Shown here one piece after another: positions 33,481 to 45,971 of a DNA stretch of 64,000 nucleotides. Each line of letters begins with the position of its first letter. Positions within the stretch are counted from its first letter, which is position 1. Below the pieces are notes generated by a model. It was given only the letters and a program-made list of their open reading frames with translations. It searched no databases and was not told where the DNA came from. The stretch covers positions 2,356,001 to 2,420,000 of the forward strand of contig JAXCHB010000235.1 in assembly GCA_036926305.1 (NCBI GenBank). Reading direction: 5' to 3'. The position numbers and the translations under genes were made by a program. Source of the stretch: Uropetala carovei. Taxonomy: Eukaryota; Arthropoda; Insecta; Odonata; Petaluridae.

Positions 33481-36400
33481 CAAGAAAGGATAAAATAGAT
33501 TCAGCCGGTCGCGAGTTGTTCGACAATATTTGTGATATGAATAGTTCCCTACACACATACTTGAAATTTAAAATGTAGGATATAACGTATCAACGGCTGT
33601 AGGTAAAAGTAAAACTGTTTATGACAGCCTCAACAATTCTTTAGCGCATATCGGTGCGCAATTAAGGTACTATACTTAAGGTAACTGTTTGCCTCCAACC
33701 TCTTCTTCGAAAAAAATAAATAAAAATGTTTGTTACGTTACATGTGCATGACGTAAAGAAAGTCCCATCTAATAAACTTGTCGTGGGTGTGTGATAATGC
33801 TTCTTTATCAATTAAAACAACGCCCTCTAATAAGGTACCACTCTTTAACAACATGCGTAACCAAAGGGCTGATCAACATTTAGGTTTGTAAAAGGAACAA
33901 ATCGTCGACGACGAAAATAAAAACGATTTCGACACGCAACATGACATCTGAAATGGATAAAGCGGTGAGAGCGAGAGGAAAAGGGAGCGAGTGAAAGAAA
34001 CCCGTAAAATGAGCTCTGAGGGAGCGGGAGGGGTGGGTGGAGGGAATTGGCTGATGCAGAATGAGAGCCGCGCGTGGCCGAGAGATGTAGAAGGCAAAGG
34101 TCAATTCGCTGCCCATTGAGGAAAGTGTGTGTGTGAGAGAGAGAGAGTTGTCTAAAGTATGGTCGGAGATAGCTGAATATCGAGTTGTGGGTTGGTGGCA
34201 GAAGGGACAGGAGCGCGGGAGAGAGAAATTCCACGGAACGGTTTTGAATAGAATTGGAATGTTAGATGAAGATTAGAGGGGAAAAAGAATCGTGAAAAAA
34301 ATTAAGTCAGCGAGAAGGGAGTTGATTTACTATCTCGTCCCCGAGTTATGCACAAGCCATGACGCCACGTTTTTTATCAATTTTGTACAAGTACACAAAC
34401 ACTCGAATATCACTTTTTACGTTATGCCCTCAACAGCATTAATTCATAATATATTTCCAAAATTGCTTAATTGGGATATTTTTGTCTAAGGTAATATTTT
34501 AGCGGAGAGAATGCAGGTTCGAACGTCAAGAAAAGGCTTCTGGTAAATTTTATCATCTATTGATGATTTTAAACGTTCATATCAGCAACTGCCAAAGAGA
34601 TAAATACAAAGAATACCACTGCACATCAATATGGTTAATAAAATTATAATAAAAATTGAATCAAACGGTTTTACAAAATGACGCAAACAAAATGGTATGT
34701 TCTATGTGATTAAATTCAGAGGAGAGGTTCATTTTCAACAAAACTTGCTAAAATTAAGCAAAGTTTCTCAAAGCCTACGCTGACTAACTAGTGAACTTTG
34801 AGATGCTGACCATCAGCATAAAAAAATAGCCCACCCAACCTCAATACACGATGTCGGCAATAAGGAATTCCATGTAATGTTCTCTCACAAAAATATCTTA
34901 ATTGCTATTTTTTCCATTTCACTTATTTTATAAGTAAAAGAATTCGCTCTACATTAGTGTAATGTGGAATTTGTGCTAATGTGCTACATTCTTAACGCCA
35001 TGAATCATGCAGGCGATATCCACAGCAGTCGTCAAGTCTCCATCAATCCTTCATCATTTATACGGAAATGATGTGGTGATTTTAATTGCCAATATGTGCC
35101 AAAATAAAAGCAGAAATAACTTAACGACAATTATAAAAACAACAGCTATTAATCAGGAAAACGATGAAAGCCCAAGGAAATTTAAAGCATAGTTAAAGGA
35201 CTAAAAATGCCATCAGTGTAAGCAATTAATCATTGAAGGGAAAGCATTTGGCAAAGATATAATAATCGTTAAAAGGTACTTTGCAAAAAAAATGCTAACG
35301 AAGAAATAAATTGCACACCAAGGACGTAAACCTCCAGCATCTTAGAAGTTATCTAATCTGTCCATTGTAAATCGTCAATCTTCGTTTGATTTCTCTAGGG
35401 AAGAAAATTTTTTTTCGCAAAACATTAATAGTTGGAACGAATTCCATACTCAGCTGGGAATGTCTCTCCTTCACAACGACCACGAAAGATATCCTGAAGC
35501 CGCCGAAGGAAGAAATTTTCCAGCGTGAAAGGGAAAACAAAAACGACACACATACACAAGTGATTTCAATAGGATTTTTACACAGTATGCACAGAAAACG
35601 CCTTTTCAGCGGACAAACTCCAAGTACAATGATAAAATCAACGTAAAAACCTACCAGCAAGTACATAAACGCACTTAGGAAATTACGCTAATCGGTATCA
35701 TTCAATCTATGAAAATTAAATATAAGAAACCATCTTTTACAACTAAAACCCACGATATGGAAGGTTTGAAATAAAACTTGCTCCAAAAGTAGAGAGGCAT
35801 GAACAAAATTACTGGGGCAATAATGAAAAAAAAACTGTTTTAGGCACTGTTTCCGAAGATAACTGAGCGAGCAAGATAACACTTTTAGGAAATTACTCAC
35901 AACGCGAAACATAGGAAAAGATCTTGAAAAGGAACTTGCGAAAGGATGGTTTCTTTACCTCAAAGCTGCTGCTCCAAAGGAGCATTCCTTCGAGTCGCGG
36001 CTAATAACAAGAGTTCCTGAATAAAAGGGAGAATATAAATCCTTTCGCCAAAGGGAATCTAATCAGTCGCGTCATCGCTCTTTTTAATTAATTCAGTGCG
36101 ACAAGAACTGAATTTGATAATTTGGTTTAAAAAAAACCAAGGCGATTAACAGAATGCACAATCGAAAAGAATGTGCCATTAGGAGTGAGGTCCATGGGTC
36201 ATCGCAAATTATGGGAATTAAAAGAACGCTGCAGTTCTTTGGATAAAACGTTCGCCATCTTCTAAAAGGCGAACAATGCAATAGTTAATTCATTTGACGG
36301 GGAATTATCCTAGGAAATAAAATTCAGCACAAAAAATTCATTATCCTTTCGGAATTTTCAATTGTTATTAATACCTGAAAGATACGGAAGGGAATTAGGT

Positions 36401-36700
36401 CGAGTAATATGTGCAATGAAAATTCATTTTTTATATCACCGCATCACAACACGGTAAAAAAAACTATGAATTGAAACAGACATTAATGTTTACCACCAGG
36501 ACGGCGGGTTAATTACGGGAAGTGTCTAAATAAAAGTCAAATTTAAATCCTCAAGTACTACGTTTTTTTTAATGCAAAATTTACAAAATTAAAAAAAAAA
36601 CAAGCAAACAAAATCGAGTAATAAAATCCAAGGAATTTGGCTGAACTTTATGGTAATTGATACTCATATTAACGAAGAAAAATAACTTGGTTAAATTCCA
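33481..36700. other. Anonymous stretch with purine-rich block
   Basis: A purine-rich block at 33960-34210 gives long Ser/Pro/Leu-rich frames on the minus strand that are compositional. Nothing else is recognisable. Several acceptor-like CCCTCAG and TTTCAG sites occur on the minus strand there without donors. Confidence 0.35.
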
Positions 36701-36707
36701 CATTTTT

Positions 36708-36771
36708 TTATTTCACGACCGGTTTCGCTAAATAACTAGCATAATCAGCTGAGAAAGGTGCTAAAAAACAT
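36708..36771 (-). ncRNA. Degenerate hammerhead ribozyme-like motif (Penelope-like type)
   Basis: On the minus strand the order is CTGATTA, a GCTA/TAGC stem with a 6-7 nt loop, GAAAC, CGGTC, then GTGAAAT. This is the compact arrangement of hammerheads in Penelope-like elements (CUGAUGA, stem II, GAAAC, short stem III, GUC cleavage site). One core base differs (CTGATTA for CTGATGA), so activity is doubtful. A related copy in inverted orientation lies at 37579-37625, on the other side of the Helentron-like repeat. Confidence 0.5.
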
Positions 36772-36782
36772 AATAAAAAAAT

Positions 36783-37563
36783 GTGATGTGGCCAACACAT
36801 GACTTTCTCCATATTTGGGGCAAAGATATTTAAATTATTATGAATAGCATTATGAGGAAAAATTATTATTTCGTATCGTAAAAGAATACAGTCGTCCTTA
36901 CTGCCGTAAATTACGTAATTTTGAATATGTTTACAGAATTCACCGCTACATGGTGGCGGCGCTGTATACTGGAAATTACGAAAAAGTTAAATATCTCCGA
37001 AATGGATGGTTCCACGAAAATTTGTTTCAAACGAAACTTGGAAGAAATATTATTCTCTACAACTTTGGTCCTCCCGAAGATGACCAATTATGACGTTTTT
37101 AAGGAGATATTTGACGGAAACCGAAAACCGTTTATTTATAAATAATTCCTAAACAATAACTGCTATGGAAAATTCCTTCAAATGAAAGTTGTAGGAAATT
37201 ACATTCTCTATAAAATTTGTATAGAATTTTATATACAATAATGATGTTTTAACAGAGAAATACCGCAAAAACCGAATCGGGTTTCGAATCAACCTCGATT
37301 TCCGGTTAACCGTTATTGTCCAAAAACTAATCAGTTCTTTGTGCTCATGCTAAAGTGTTATATATGAAGTTTGGTAACGATATGGAAAGTACTTTTTGAG
37401 TTAGAGCGTCCACAATCACATACACGCACGCGCGCACACAGACATCATTCCGAAAATAGTCTAAACGTGTTCTAGGGACCTCAAAATGTGTATTTCCGTT
37501 GAAATCTCGAAGTCGATTTTTTCATGATCACAATACTTTCCCATTACTACGTATGGAGAAAGT
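36783..37563 (-). mobile_element. Helentron-like repeat, family 1, copy 2
   Basis: A second copy of the repeat at 31457-32218, in the same orientation, with small indels (for example an extra segment near 37285). The terminal ACTTTCTCCATA and internal TATGGAGAAAGT inverted repeats are intact, and GATGTGGCCAACACATG forms a perfect 5-bp hairpin beyond the inner one. It is bracketed by inverted hammerhead-like fragments. No coding capacity. Confidence 0.65.
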
Positions 37564-37702
37564 AAAAATGAAAAATTTGAGCACTTTTCTCACATTATGA
37601 TCTAGTTATTTAGCGAAAGCTTCTTCATTAATAAAAAATTGAGTAATATCATTCAAAGAGGAACGCATTTTTGCTACGTTTATATATGTATATAGCCATG
37701 CA

Positions 37703-37944
37703 CAGAGCCGGGACAAGACAATTTTACGCCCTAAGCATGGTTTTAAAATTACACACGCCCTCCTAACGAAGGCATACAGTATCTATATATTATCTCTCAA
37801 AACCAGTTTATTTACAATGTAGAGATAAAGTAAAATATATAAAGTAAATATTACAACCTAAAAAGTTACACCTAAAAGTTCAAATTGTCATTTTCCACGC
37901 CCCTAAGTGTGCCACTCCCTAAGCGGGTGCCTCGCTCGCCTCTG
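37703..37944. mobile_element. hAT-type MITE, old
   Basis: The ends are CAGAGCCGGGACAAG and, inverted, CAGAGGCGAGCGAGG. Flanks gccatgca (37695-37702) and cacatgca (37945-37952) match at 6 of 8 positions. CGCCCTAAGC near the left end and CCCTAAGCG near the right are further traces. The length is 242 bp, non-coding. Confidence 0.6.
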
Positions 37945-37952
37945 CACATGCA

Positions 37953-39004
37953 TAAAAATGGCATTTTTCGGTCCACTATAGGATAAGGACTAATCTTCCA
38001 GGCATTGCTTTAACCGGCCAGTCTCTTCCGTGTTACAATTGCAAATTTTATAATTACCTATTCACATTACCTGTTCAGCATTCATTACGTACGGCCGCTG
38101 TTATGCTTTGTCTCTTGGGATAAAATCCAAAATTTCTTTTATTCGGCAAAAACAAAGCGACATTTCAATTTCTTTACTCTCCCCTTCGCATTACGTGCCC
38201 TCATTTGTCTTGACGACCTATTACAACATTTCTCTATTGCCTCTGGCGACTATCCGAATGCAATTCACTATAATTCGTGGTGCGGCTTATACAGTTTAAT
38301 GGACTATCACTATGACCTTAACGGGAACTGGCAGCATAAACTGTTTGAAGTTTTTCCTAACTTACGCAAAAGTAGTTCTGCTGTATATGTTTGGTCCTTA
38401 CAAATACGCTGCAGTCCATATATTGTTTTCCGTTATTACAGCGTTTCCACTTACTGAATCCAGGTATCGACTAGTCATTTATGTACTCTACATTTACGGC
38501 GCGATATTTTTATGATTAAAGAATTTACGTGCAATTACAATTTTTAAATGAAGGATTCTATGCAATAAATGTTTTTGGAAATGGTATATAAGATGGATGG
38601 ATAACGTAAGAAAGGTTAAGTAAATAAACTATACAGGTAAACTCATATAAATCGATAAAATAAGTTGGTAGACAATATGAGCATAGACCGTCGATTCCAA
38701 TGCTTCAGAGGATAAGTATCTTAAAGCATTCCGCAAGAACTGACATCTATCCCCAAAGTAATCCTGCGCTATTTTCCTAGGCATAGGTGTTTGTTACCAA
38801 TTAGCATTGCCTCTTCCTATTGGGAGCCAATCTCTTGAGCTTTACACTTCATCTGGCAGAATCGAATACCGATTGAGTACTACACAGGGCAGGTGATTTG
38901 CATATGAAATTAGAATGCTTCTTACTTCTTGTAAATAGGATTAATACAATTGATAAAAATCACATTCTAAGCTCTATGACAAATTACTGAAAGATAGGCA
39001 TATA
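37953..39004. other. Anonymous stretch
   Basis: No gene or repeat boundary is recognised. Short frames at 38108-38299 and 38312-38515 have hydrophobic, AT-driven composition and no family resemblance. Confidence 0.35.
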
Positions 39005-39175
39005 CAGTGGAACTTCTATAAGTCGAACCTCAAGGGAAACAAAAAATATTCGACTGATAGAAAATTCGAGTTATAGAAAAAAATAACACGAATAAGATTT
39101 AGTCCTGTAAAATGAATTCATTTCGAGTTATGGAAAATTCGAGTTATAGACGTACGGCTTGTGGAAGTTCGACTA
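39005..39175. mobile_element. Short pogo/Tigger-like MITE
   Basis: The left end reads CAGTGGAACTTCTATAAGTC after TA, and the right end GTGGAAGTTCGACTA before TA. Internal repeats of ATTCGAGTTATAGA occur near both ends. The tips are only partly matched, so it is old. TA flanks are at 39003-39004 and 39176-39177. Confidence 0.6.
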
Positions 39176-39177
39176 TA

Positions 39178-41786
39178 CTTAATAAATCTATAATTAAGCC
39201 CGGCTGCAAATCACCCTTTAACGCAGAAAAAACGTTTCAATCGAACAGTTATTTCAGCAAGACGCGTGTAAAAGACTCAACGGCACGCTTATCTGCACAG
39301 TTGCTGCGTAACCAGCAAGCCGAAAATAAAATAGCACGCGATAAAAAAAATCAGTCTCTGTATACGTAAAAGATCCCTTAAGGCGGGAAAAACAAGATTC
39401 CGCAGGAAAGCTAGCGAATTAAAGCAAATCTTGGGGCAATTTGGTTATATAAACGATAAGGAGAGGAAAAAAAAGAAAAATTCTCCGCGGCGTCGACGGG
39501 GAAAGGAAACCGGGACAGTAGTACGATTTGGCGGTAGTAGCGGCAGCACGTGGGGGCATCGGATGAAATGAAAATCGGTTGCATAATCGGGAGGAGGGGG
39601 GGAATAGGAAGATGAGAGGGGGAGGAGGCGTGAGATAAGCAGGAAGGGAGAACGCGTGCGTGCGTGCGTGAGCGAGCGAGGGCTCTCAAATCGATCCCTG
39701 AGCCAAGAACGATTTGAAAAGTGCCTCTCTTCGTTCTTCGCTGCAAAAAAAGTGGGACGCGTTCTATTGGTCTCGTATTCACCACGCGCGCGGCCCACTT
39801 TCTTTCGTTCTATTACATATATATATATTTTGCGCGTTTTTTTTTGAAAAAGAAAAGAATTCGAGAGATTTTTTTTTGCGAAGGACGCCGCCGTGTTGTT
39901 GTCGGAAGCTGCTGCTACGTGATTTACGTAATCGGAAATGTAACGAAACGAGGGGATCTTTATGGCGAAAAAAAACGTGCACGTCGATAATGTCGACACA
40001 GTCGTCTCCAGAATTAATGTCGGCATGGATTTGGCAGGAAGCATTATGTATCGAGTGACGATCGTAAAAAATATATTAAGAGAGCGAGGTACCATGTGTT
40101 TAAACGGGATTTATTAATGGAAACAGTAACAGTTCATGAGAGTTAATGAGGCTATTAACGGAGATTAAATGGCTTTTTTAATGCCATTAATCGAAACGGA
40201 GTTACAACGAACGTAATTATTCGAAAATTGATCATACCGTGGAGATTTTCCTCAAGTTTCAACGTCAGCAGTTGGTGAATCCATTCCCTGGATATTGGAA
40301 ATAGATTTACGAATTACTATGGCAACCGATTTAAGATACTCGCGCTAAAATTTTAACAGGTGATGCGCGATAAAAGAATTGACAACTAATCCCTTATCAT
40401 AAGCACATTTTAAAAACAGACTTTTAATCAAGGATTTAAAATTCCCTGGCGTGGTTTTACAAGCGGGTTTCCATCCTCGTTCAAAAACATGACGCGGGAC
40501 ACAAAAATTCCTCACGAATTATACATTTAAAAAGCCGTGTAAAGGAAAAGAGCTTGCTCGGAATGGGAGCGAATTTGTAAATTTCTAGGTGGAAAGTCGC
40601 CGAAAAAACTGGGAAAAAAATAATCGGAGACACAGGAATACGCATGGCTTAGCCGGTATCCGAATTATAAAGATTTCCGGAAAGAATTAAAAAAAAAACA
40701 GACCAGCAATATGGGATGGACGCTTTTTTTAGTGTTGGAGAGCCCCGCGGAGACCTCGACTCAACGAGGGTCACTCGTCCTCGTGGAATCCGAAGGAAAG
40801 AGTGTTTACCCATACACTCGCGAGGGCACTCAATGAGCGGAGCGAGCGATCTCCCCGGGCCGAAGGCGCGGGGGGGGGGGGGGGGGGGGGGGGGCGGAGG
40901 ACGTAGGAGAGAACTTTCTCCTCGATCCTCCCTCCCACGACTACGTATATTTCCTCTTTCCTCCCTTACTTCTCTCTCACTCACTCCACCCTCTCTCTCC
41001 TTCAGGGCCGTGTGGTGGCATGGAGCGGTGGAGCGACCGCACCAGGCGCCTTTGGGCTCGGATATTTTTCAAGCCATGACGAACTTCGAAACTACGAACT
41101 TTTTCCTAAGAAGAGCCACTTTTTCAAATTATGTATAAAACGCAACATAAGAAGAGCCGCAGTCATTGACGGAACCAGAGGGGATGATTCTCACCTCCTT
41201 ATCCTTGCCGTTGTTTTACCTTTTGCTATTACCTCTATAAAACGAACGTTTATTCTACTTGATGCGTCCACACCTTTTTAGTTTTCTGCAATTTCTATTA
41301 AAATAATTTACGAATCCAATTTCCTTTTTGGAGGTTTTATCAGGGAGAGTTGCTGTCGGGAGTCGCGCTTAAGTCCTTAAAGGGCCACTTGCAACTCAGA
41401 AGGCGCAGGTTGCCGATCCCTGAGTGCAACGAACCGACGAACCCCTCATATTGCGAGCCTCAAAGTAATTCACGAATGGCGAGATTGACTGACTTTTGCT
41501 CAGATGTTTCCCTTTGTGTTCATACCCATCGTAATCGCTATAAATAAGCGATTCTTCCTCAATTTACACATTCGGTATTTTATGTTAAATAAAATCAATA
41601 ACGTAAATTAAAAATCTGAGAAAGAAAATTCGAATTTTTATAGCAGATCAGTTCAAACGGGCCCCTATGAAAATTTCACCGTGTAGTCCTAAAAAACGCC
41701 CCTGCTCTATGGAGCCTGAATTTTTATACTTCGTACTGAAAGTACGGTAAACTGAAATACCCACGAGTACAGCATTTTCTCTAGAA
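39178..41786. other. Anonymous region with GC-rich segments and a G25 run
   Basis: GC-rich or purine-rich segments lie at 39450-39800 and 40710-41060, with an uninterrupted run of 25 G at 40870-40894. The pyrimidine tract ending CTCTCTCTCCTTCAG at 41005 is a strong plus-strand acceptor pattern, but no donor follows at exon distance. A solo hAT-like end (inverted CAGGGATCGGCAACCTGCG) ends at about 41422. The long Pro/Arg/Ser frames are compositional. Confidence 0.35.
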
Positions 41787-44188
41787 CGGCGTTTCTCAAC
41801 TGCGGCCACCAAAACATTTTTATGCGGCCACCGACGAAATTTTTAACGTGAAATGATTAATACCCAGACTGCAATGTCACACTTTCTTATACTTAATGAA
41901 TATTTTACCCAAAAAGAATGAAAATCTAGACGCGATTGAATTATGCCTATCTTCTTTTGGCCCACCACGGTGTAAGCGAATTTTCCTTGATTCCGTCGTC
42001 CTGGACCGACGAAAGATCTAAGGTCTCTGACCCAGCAGTAGAAGGTCTGCGTGACAAAAGTACCTCGTAGGTTTATGACACCAAGCGGCTACCCTCAATC
42101 ATTGGGTTTCCTTTCCTTCTCATGTATGCCCACCCTCGCACATGGGATTATCTTCCCGATGCCAGGAAAGCATTACTCCTCGGGTGCATGCATCCGTTGT
42201 CTTGGCGTCCAGAGGTTGATATGACGGTCGAAGATGCCTCGGGGTCTCCACATTCCTAAAAGGAATTTTCTCACCTCGCCTGTTCTGAAAATGAAAAGGA
42301 TCGTCCAACCCTCATACCTCCTCAGAACACATGCAGATGTCCATAGCTCTCAATCCTTCTATCTATGAATTGCACTCACTTTTCTTCAGTCTTTCCTGTC
42401 TTCTGGTTGGAGAAGGATCTTCGTTGCACATGGTTAACCAGCTCATCAGCATGTATAGCATTTAGAGTTTTTTTACAGGTTGGAACATTTTTATGAAAAC
42501 AACCGTACTTATTTCTTATATCAGGCTCATAAAACAATTTTTTTAATTAATCTATAATTATTTTCGAGTAAAATAGGATTATGGGTTTTAGCTCGTCTTT
42601 TATAGTGTAGTGGATTAAAACTTTATTACATATTTATAAGAGTATGTGCATAATATAATGTATTACAAAAACATTATAAATTTAGCATATACCTACTTCT
42701 GATTCTATTTGATGCTTTTATAAAAACCCGATTCGCTAACAAATTTAAAATTTGCAGGATGCTATTCTGTCTCTTCGTTCCACTGTAGCATAACATATTT
42801 ATAAGGATTCATTGATGACTGACTTTAATAGTTAGGGTATGTAAACGCATTTTTTTATTTATTTAATAATTATATTACCTACTGTTGTAATTTATTTATT
42901 CCAATTTCGAAAAACATGAAGTAGAATTATTTCATTGTCCATAAATTAATTATTTTGCGATAAAACTCGCCAGGAAAACAATAGTATTGGTGGGATTTTA
43001 ATGTATTTGAAGAGATTAAATGTTTTAACGGCGCAAAAATTCTTTATTGAAAAATATATTTTTGGGTTAATCTTTTGTAGGATTTTAATATTAGAGCCAG
43101 TTAAATTATTCAATTTAAAGCAGAAAAGGGAAGTTTTCCTGTTCCGGTACAAGGCATATTTCCTATATTTACTTTCTATCCACTTCGTTACTACGCGCCA
43201 ATGTGATCGGCCGTATCCTCGCTAAAATTTCGGGCGACGATTAGAGCGGCATGGCGTTCTTATCATATAGCAATGTTTCTCACAGGCCTCCCAAATTGTC
43301 GCATATATATTTATAGCAGTGAGTGTGGAGAATATTTTATGCAGGATGTGGGATATATTTTTAAGGAAATCATTGAAGATTAAAGGTGTATACGTATATC
43401 CTTTCTATGTAAATTTTCGAAATATTATATATACGGGTATGTGGTTTGTTACACATATAACTTTCGACATGGTATTCGTTACGAAGAATTCATTTATATT
43501 TATTTTCATTGTAAGCAGTTGTATCTTTCCAAAGTCTAGTATTATTTCAGTACTGTAGAATTTGCTCCTGCTGTCCTGACGATTGCGGGTTACTGTAATT
43601 GCGATTGTCACACGTAAAAATTACGGATATTTGATTGATATTTTAAGAGAAAATGGTAATGGTAATGAATGCTGATAAAGTAATAGGGAATTTATAGTGG
43701 AAAAATCTGGACTACGTAAATAAAACTGAGGGATTCTATTGAACATAATTTAGTAAGCGCAGTACATTGTATATTAACTTTACGTAGGGTATTTGGAAAT
43801 TAAATTTTCTTGAAATATTTTCAATATACAAGAAATCTTAAATATTTCGTTGTTGATACCTAATAAAATATTGAAGATATGACAAATTGAAATAAATATC
43901 CTTGAAGTCATATTTGGCACCTGGCCTGCAATTAGTTTGCATCTTTAAAGCAGCTTTCATCGAAAAAGAGTTCTTGATGGTAATGAAGTACGTTTGAATT
44001 CGCACCAAATTTATGAGAAAATGATATTATTTTAAAATTAAGAACAGTTATGTAACCGCAAGTCCATTAATATTATAGTGTACAGTTATATCGATAAACT
44101 ATTTGGGTTTTTTTTTAGAAAGACGAAGTATTACTTTCCCCTAAATTTAACAGTGCGGCCTCGACGAAATTTGGCCTGAGAAACACTG
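41787..44188. mobile_element. Large hAT-type element (2.4 kb) without visible transposase
   Basis: The left end reads CGGCGTTTCTCAACTGCGGC and the right end, inverted, CAGTGTTTCTCAGGCC. The CGACGAAATTT block occurs inside both ends. Flanks ctctagaa (41779-41786) and ctttggaa (44189-44196) match at 6 of 8 positions. The interior is AT-rich with no long frame, except a distinct, GC-richer segment at about 41945-42470 that may be captured host DNA or a nested repeat. Confidence 0.65.
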
Positions 44189-44889
44189 CTTTGGAATCAC
44201 CTCAGTGGGGAAAAGAATTTTGGGTGTGAACATAAAAATACCGGCGGTTATTTAGCAGATCTGTCCGATTCCTCGCCCTTTCCCAGCGTTCGTTTCGTGG
44301 AGCGTCATTTTGGAAATGATATTTTCCAGATTCCGCCAAAGGATTTTTCCAAACCAGATCTGTGGTCAGGAAAAAATCGTTCCACAAGCTCCCATCCCTT
44401 CTTATTTGAATTTACGATACGCTCACCAGTCTTCCCTTGGTAGTTAGCGAAGAAGGATCGTTTCACTCCTGAGGTTCGGACGTATTGCGTTGCGCTGCCA
44501 AGGGTAATTTTAATTGCGCATCGATATTTTCTTATCCACAGAAACAGCTAACAATTATCTTTACTGATTGTTTTTTAAATAAAGACAATTGTAAATGTTT
44601 TTAAATTATTCAGGTGTGTAATTTAAGATAATTACTCCCGAGGACGCTTACTTAAAACGAGCAATCATATTCATTTCTCTGTTATACGGGGAAAGTCACG
44701 AGTTGGTCACATCAGACTTTTAGTATAGTTTTAATCTTTATCGTTCTTTCACCAACAGCTGTTGCTTTAAAATACTCTGTTATTATCTGTATATTAATAC
44801 GGAGGGTTGACTTCGTTACTCATCCATAACTTCCCTTGCGTTGAACCGATTTTCATCTACAAAGCCCATTTAAATCCTTTACCGGTGTA

Positions 44890-45075
44890 GATTTGCCAAA
44901 AATGCAAAATTTCAGACTGGTTAAGCTTAAAGCTGAGCTTATGGAAGGAAACGGTGAAATGGGAAGGGGAAGCACCCGTCGGGAGGAGGAGAACGGGGAG
45001 TGGGGCCTTCGGGCCTCGCTCAGGCCGGGGGTAGGGTCGCGAAGCGGCCAGAAGGCGGAGCCCACTAATATTGTT
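44890..45075. repeat. GC-rich segment with nested short palindromes
   Basis: GGGCCTTCGGGCCTCGCTC and GCGAAGCGGCCAGAAGGCGG are rich in short inverted pairs and stand out from AT-rich flanks. Its origin is unknown; it may be the edge of a repeat. The 66-codon frame across it has no recognisable family. Confidence 0.3.
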
Positions 45076-45119
45076 TATAATGCGAGAGTTTGACGTAAAC
45101 CCGATTTTCCGATTAACGT

Positions 45120-45305
45120 ATATAGATGGATAGATAGATAGATAAGCATTTTTATTGGGTTAGATTTAGACTAAAAACTCTCTTCTTCCTTCAAACCTCT
45201 ATTTACGAACTGCGGAAGATGTTACCTCTTTTTGAGAAACTCTGTCCCCCTCTTGTTGGAATTGGAAGATTTGGCAGTCATATAGATAATTTTGTTATGA
45301 AGTAC
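45120..45305 (-). repeat. Probable 3' end of a retrotransposon with TATC-type tail
   Basis: On the minus strand an open stretch HNKIIYMTAKSSNSNKRG leads to a stop near 45225. AATAAA follows in the tail region and then a TATC microsatellite (plus-strand GATA run at about 45125-45143). An ORF end, AATAAA and tetranucleotide tail together suggest a non-LTR 3' end. No RT motif is present, so this is tentative. Confidence 0.3.
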
Positions 45306-45379
45306 AGGTAAGGAAATTGAAAAATAAATTTTTTTAATTTCGTACTTTTAATTATTTCACTGCGGTAGATAGTCTACGG

Positions 45380-45668
45380 CGGTGGTTCTCATCCGGTGTG
45401 CCGCGAGGAAGGGACTAGTGTGCCTCACACTCCGAAGACATTTAATTTTTAAATTATGTATGTATTTAATGTACAATAAAATTATACAATTATTGCTTTA
45501 CCAATCGTAACAATCTCACATAACTGCGACTTTTACTTGTTATGCTAGTTTTCGTCTTTAAAAATGAGTATTTACGCAGTGAAATTAATTGGGGTGGTTT
45601 GGTGTGCCGTGATGTTCTTAAGCATGCATCGAGGTGTGCCGTGGAGCAAAAAAGGTTGAGAAGTACTG
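45380..45668. mobile_element. hAT MITE with exact 8-bp TSD
   Basis: The ends are CGGTGGTTCTCATCCGG and, inverted, CAGTACTTCTCAACCTT. The flanking 8-mer gtctacgg is exact (45372-45379 and 45669-45676). GTGTGCCGC and GGTGTGCCGTG blocks lie inside both ends. The 289-bp element is non-coding. Confidence 0.88.
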
Positions 45669-45742
45669 GTCTACGGTATAAAAGTAAGATAATTAAAGAG
45701 TATTTACTGTTTCAGCGTCTGAAATTATACTTTTAATAAAAC

Positions 45743-45830
45743 GGGACCGGGATACCAGGATTGGGATTTCGAATCCCAAAATCCTAGGATTAAAAAATCC
45801 GCCAAGATTTCGATTCCTGACTACAAAGTT
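45743..45830. repeat. GGGATT/AATCCC-rich repeat end
   Basis: GGGATTTCGAATCCC is a palindrome within a run of related CCGGGAT and CAAAATCC words, as at the ends of one kind of hAT element. No partner end was found nearby, so it is probably a solo or truncated end. Confidence 0.3.
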
Positions 45831-45971
45831 ACGGCTTCGTAACGTCAGTCAATTAAATATTCTACTAATTTTTACATGTTTATATCATTTCTGTGTATCA
45901 TTTGGTGTTAATTTAAAGTTTTACTCTGTCCGAAAGGTTATTTAAGGTGTAAATTAAGGCGCCTTTTCAGT

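Noticed and set aside
33845..34234. 129-codon Ser/Leu/Pro-rich minus-strand frame
   Set aside because: The composition follows from a purine-rich tract on the plus strand; three overlapping frames look equally open.
39445..40095. 216-codon minus-strand frame, the longest in the window
   Set aside because: It spans GA-rich and CGTG repeats and several A/T runs, has overlapping frames on both strands and no family resemblance.
41005..41100. Exon start after a strong CTCTCTCCTTCAG acceptor
   Set aside because: No donor follows at exon distance and the frame after it has no recognisable protein content.
40716..41138. 140-codon frame across the G25 run, with a poly-Gly block
   Set aside because: The glycine run is the homopolymer itself and the rest is low-complexity CT sequence.
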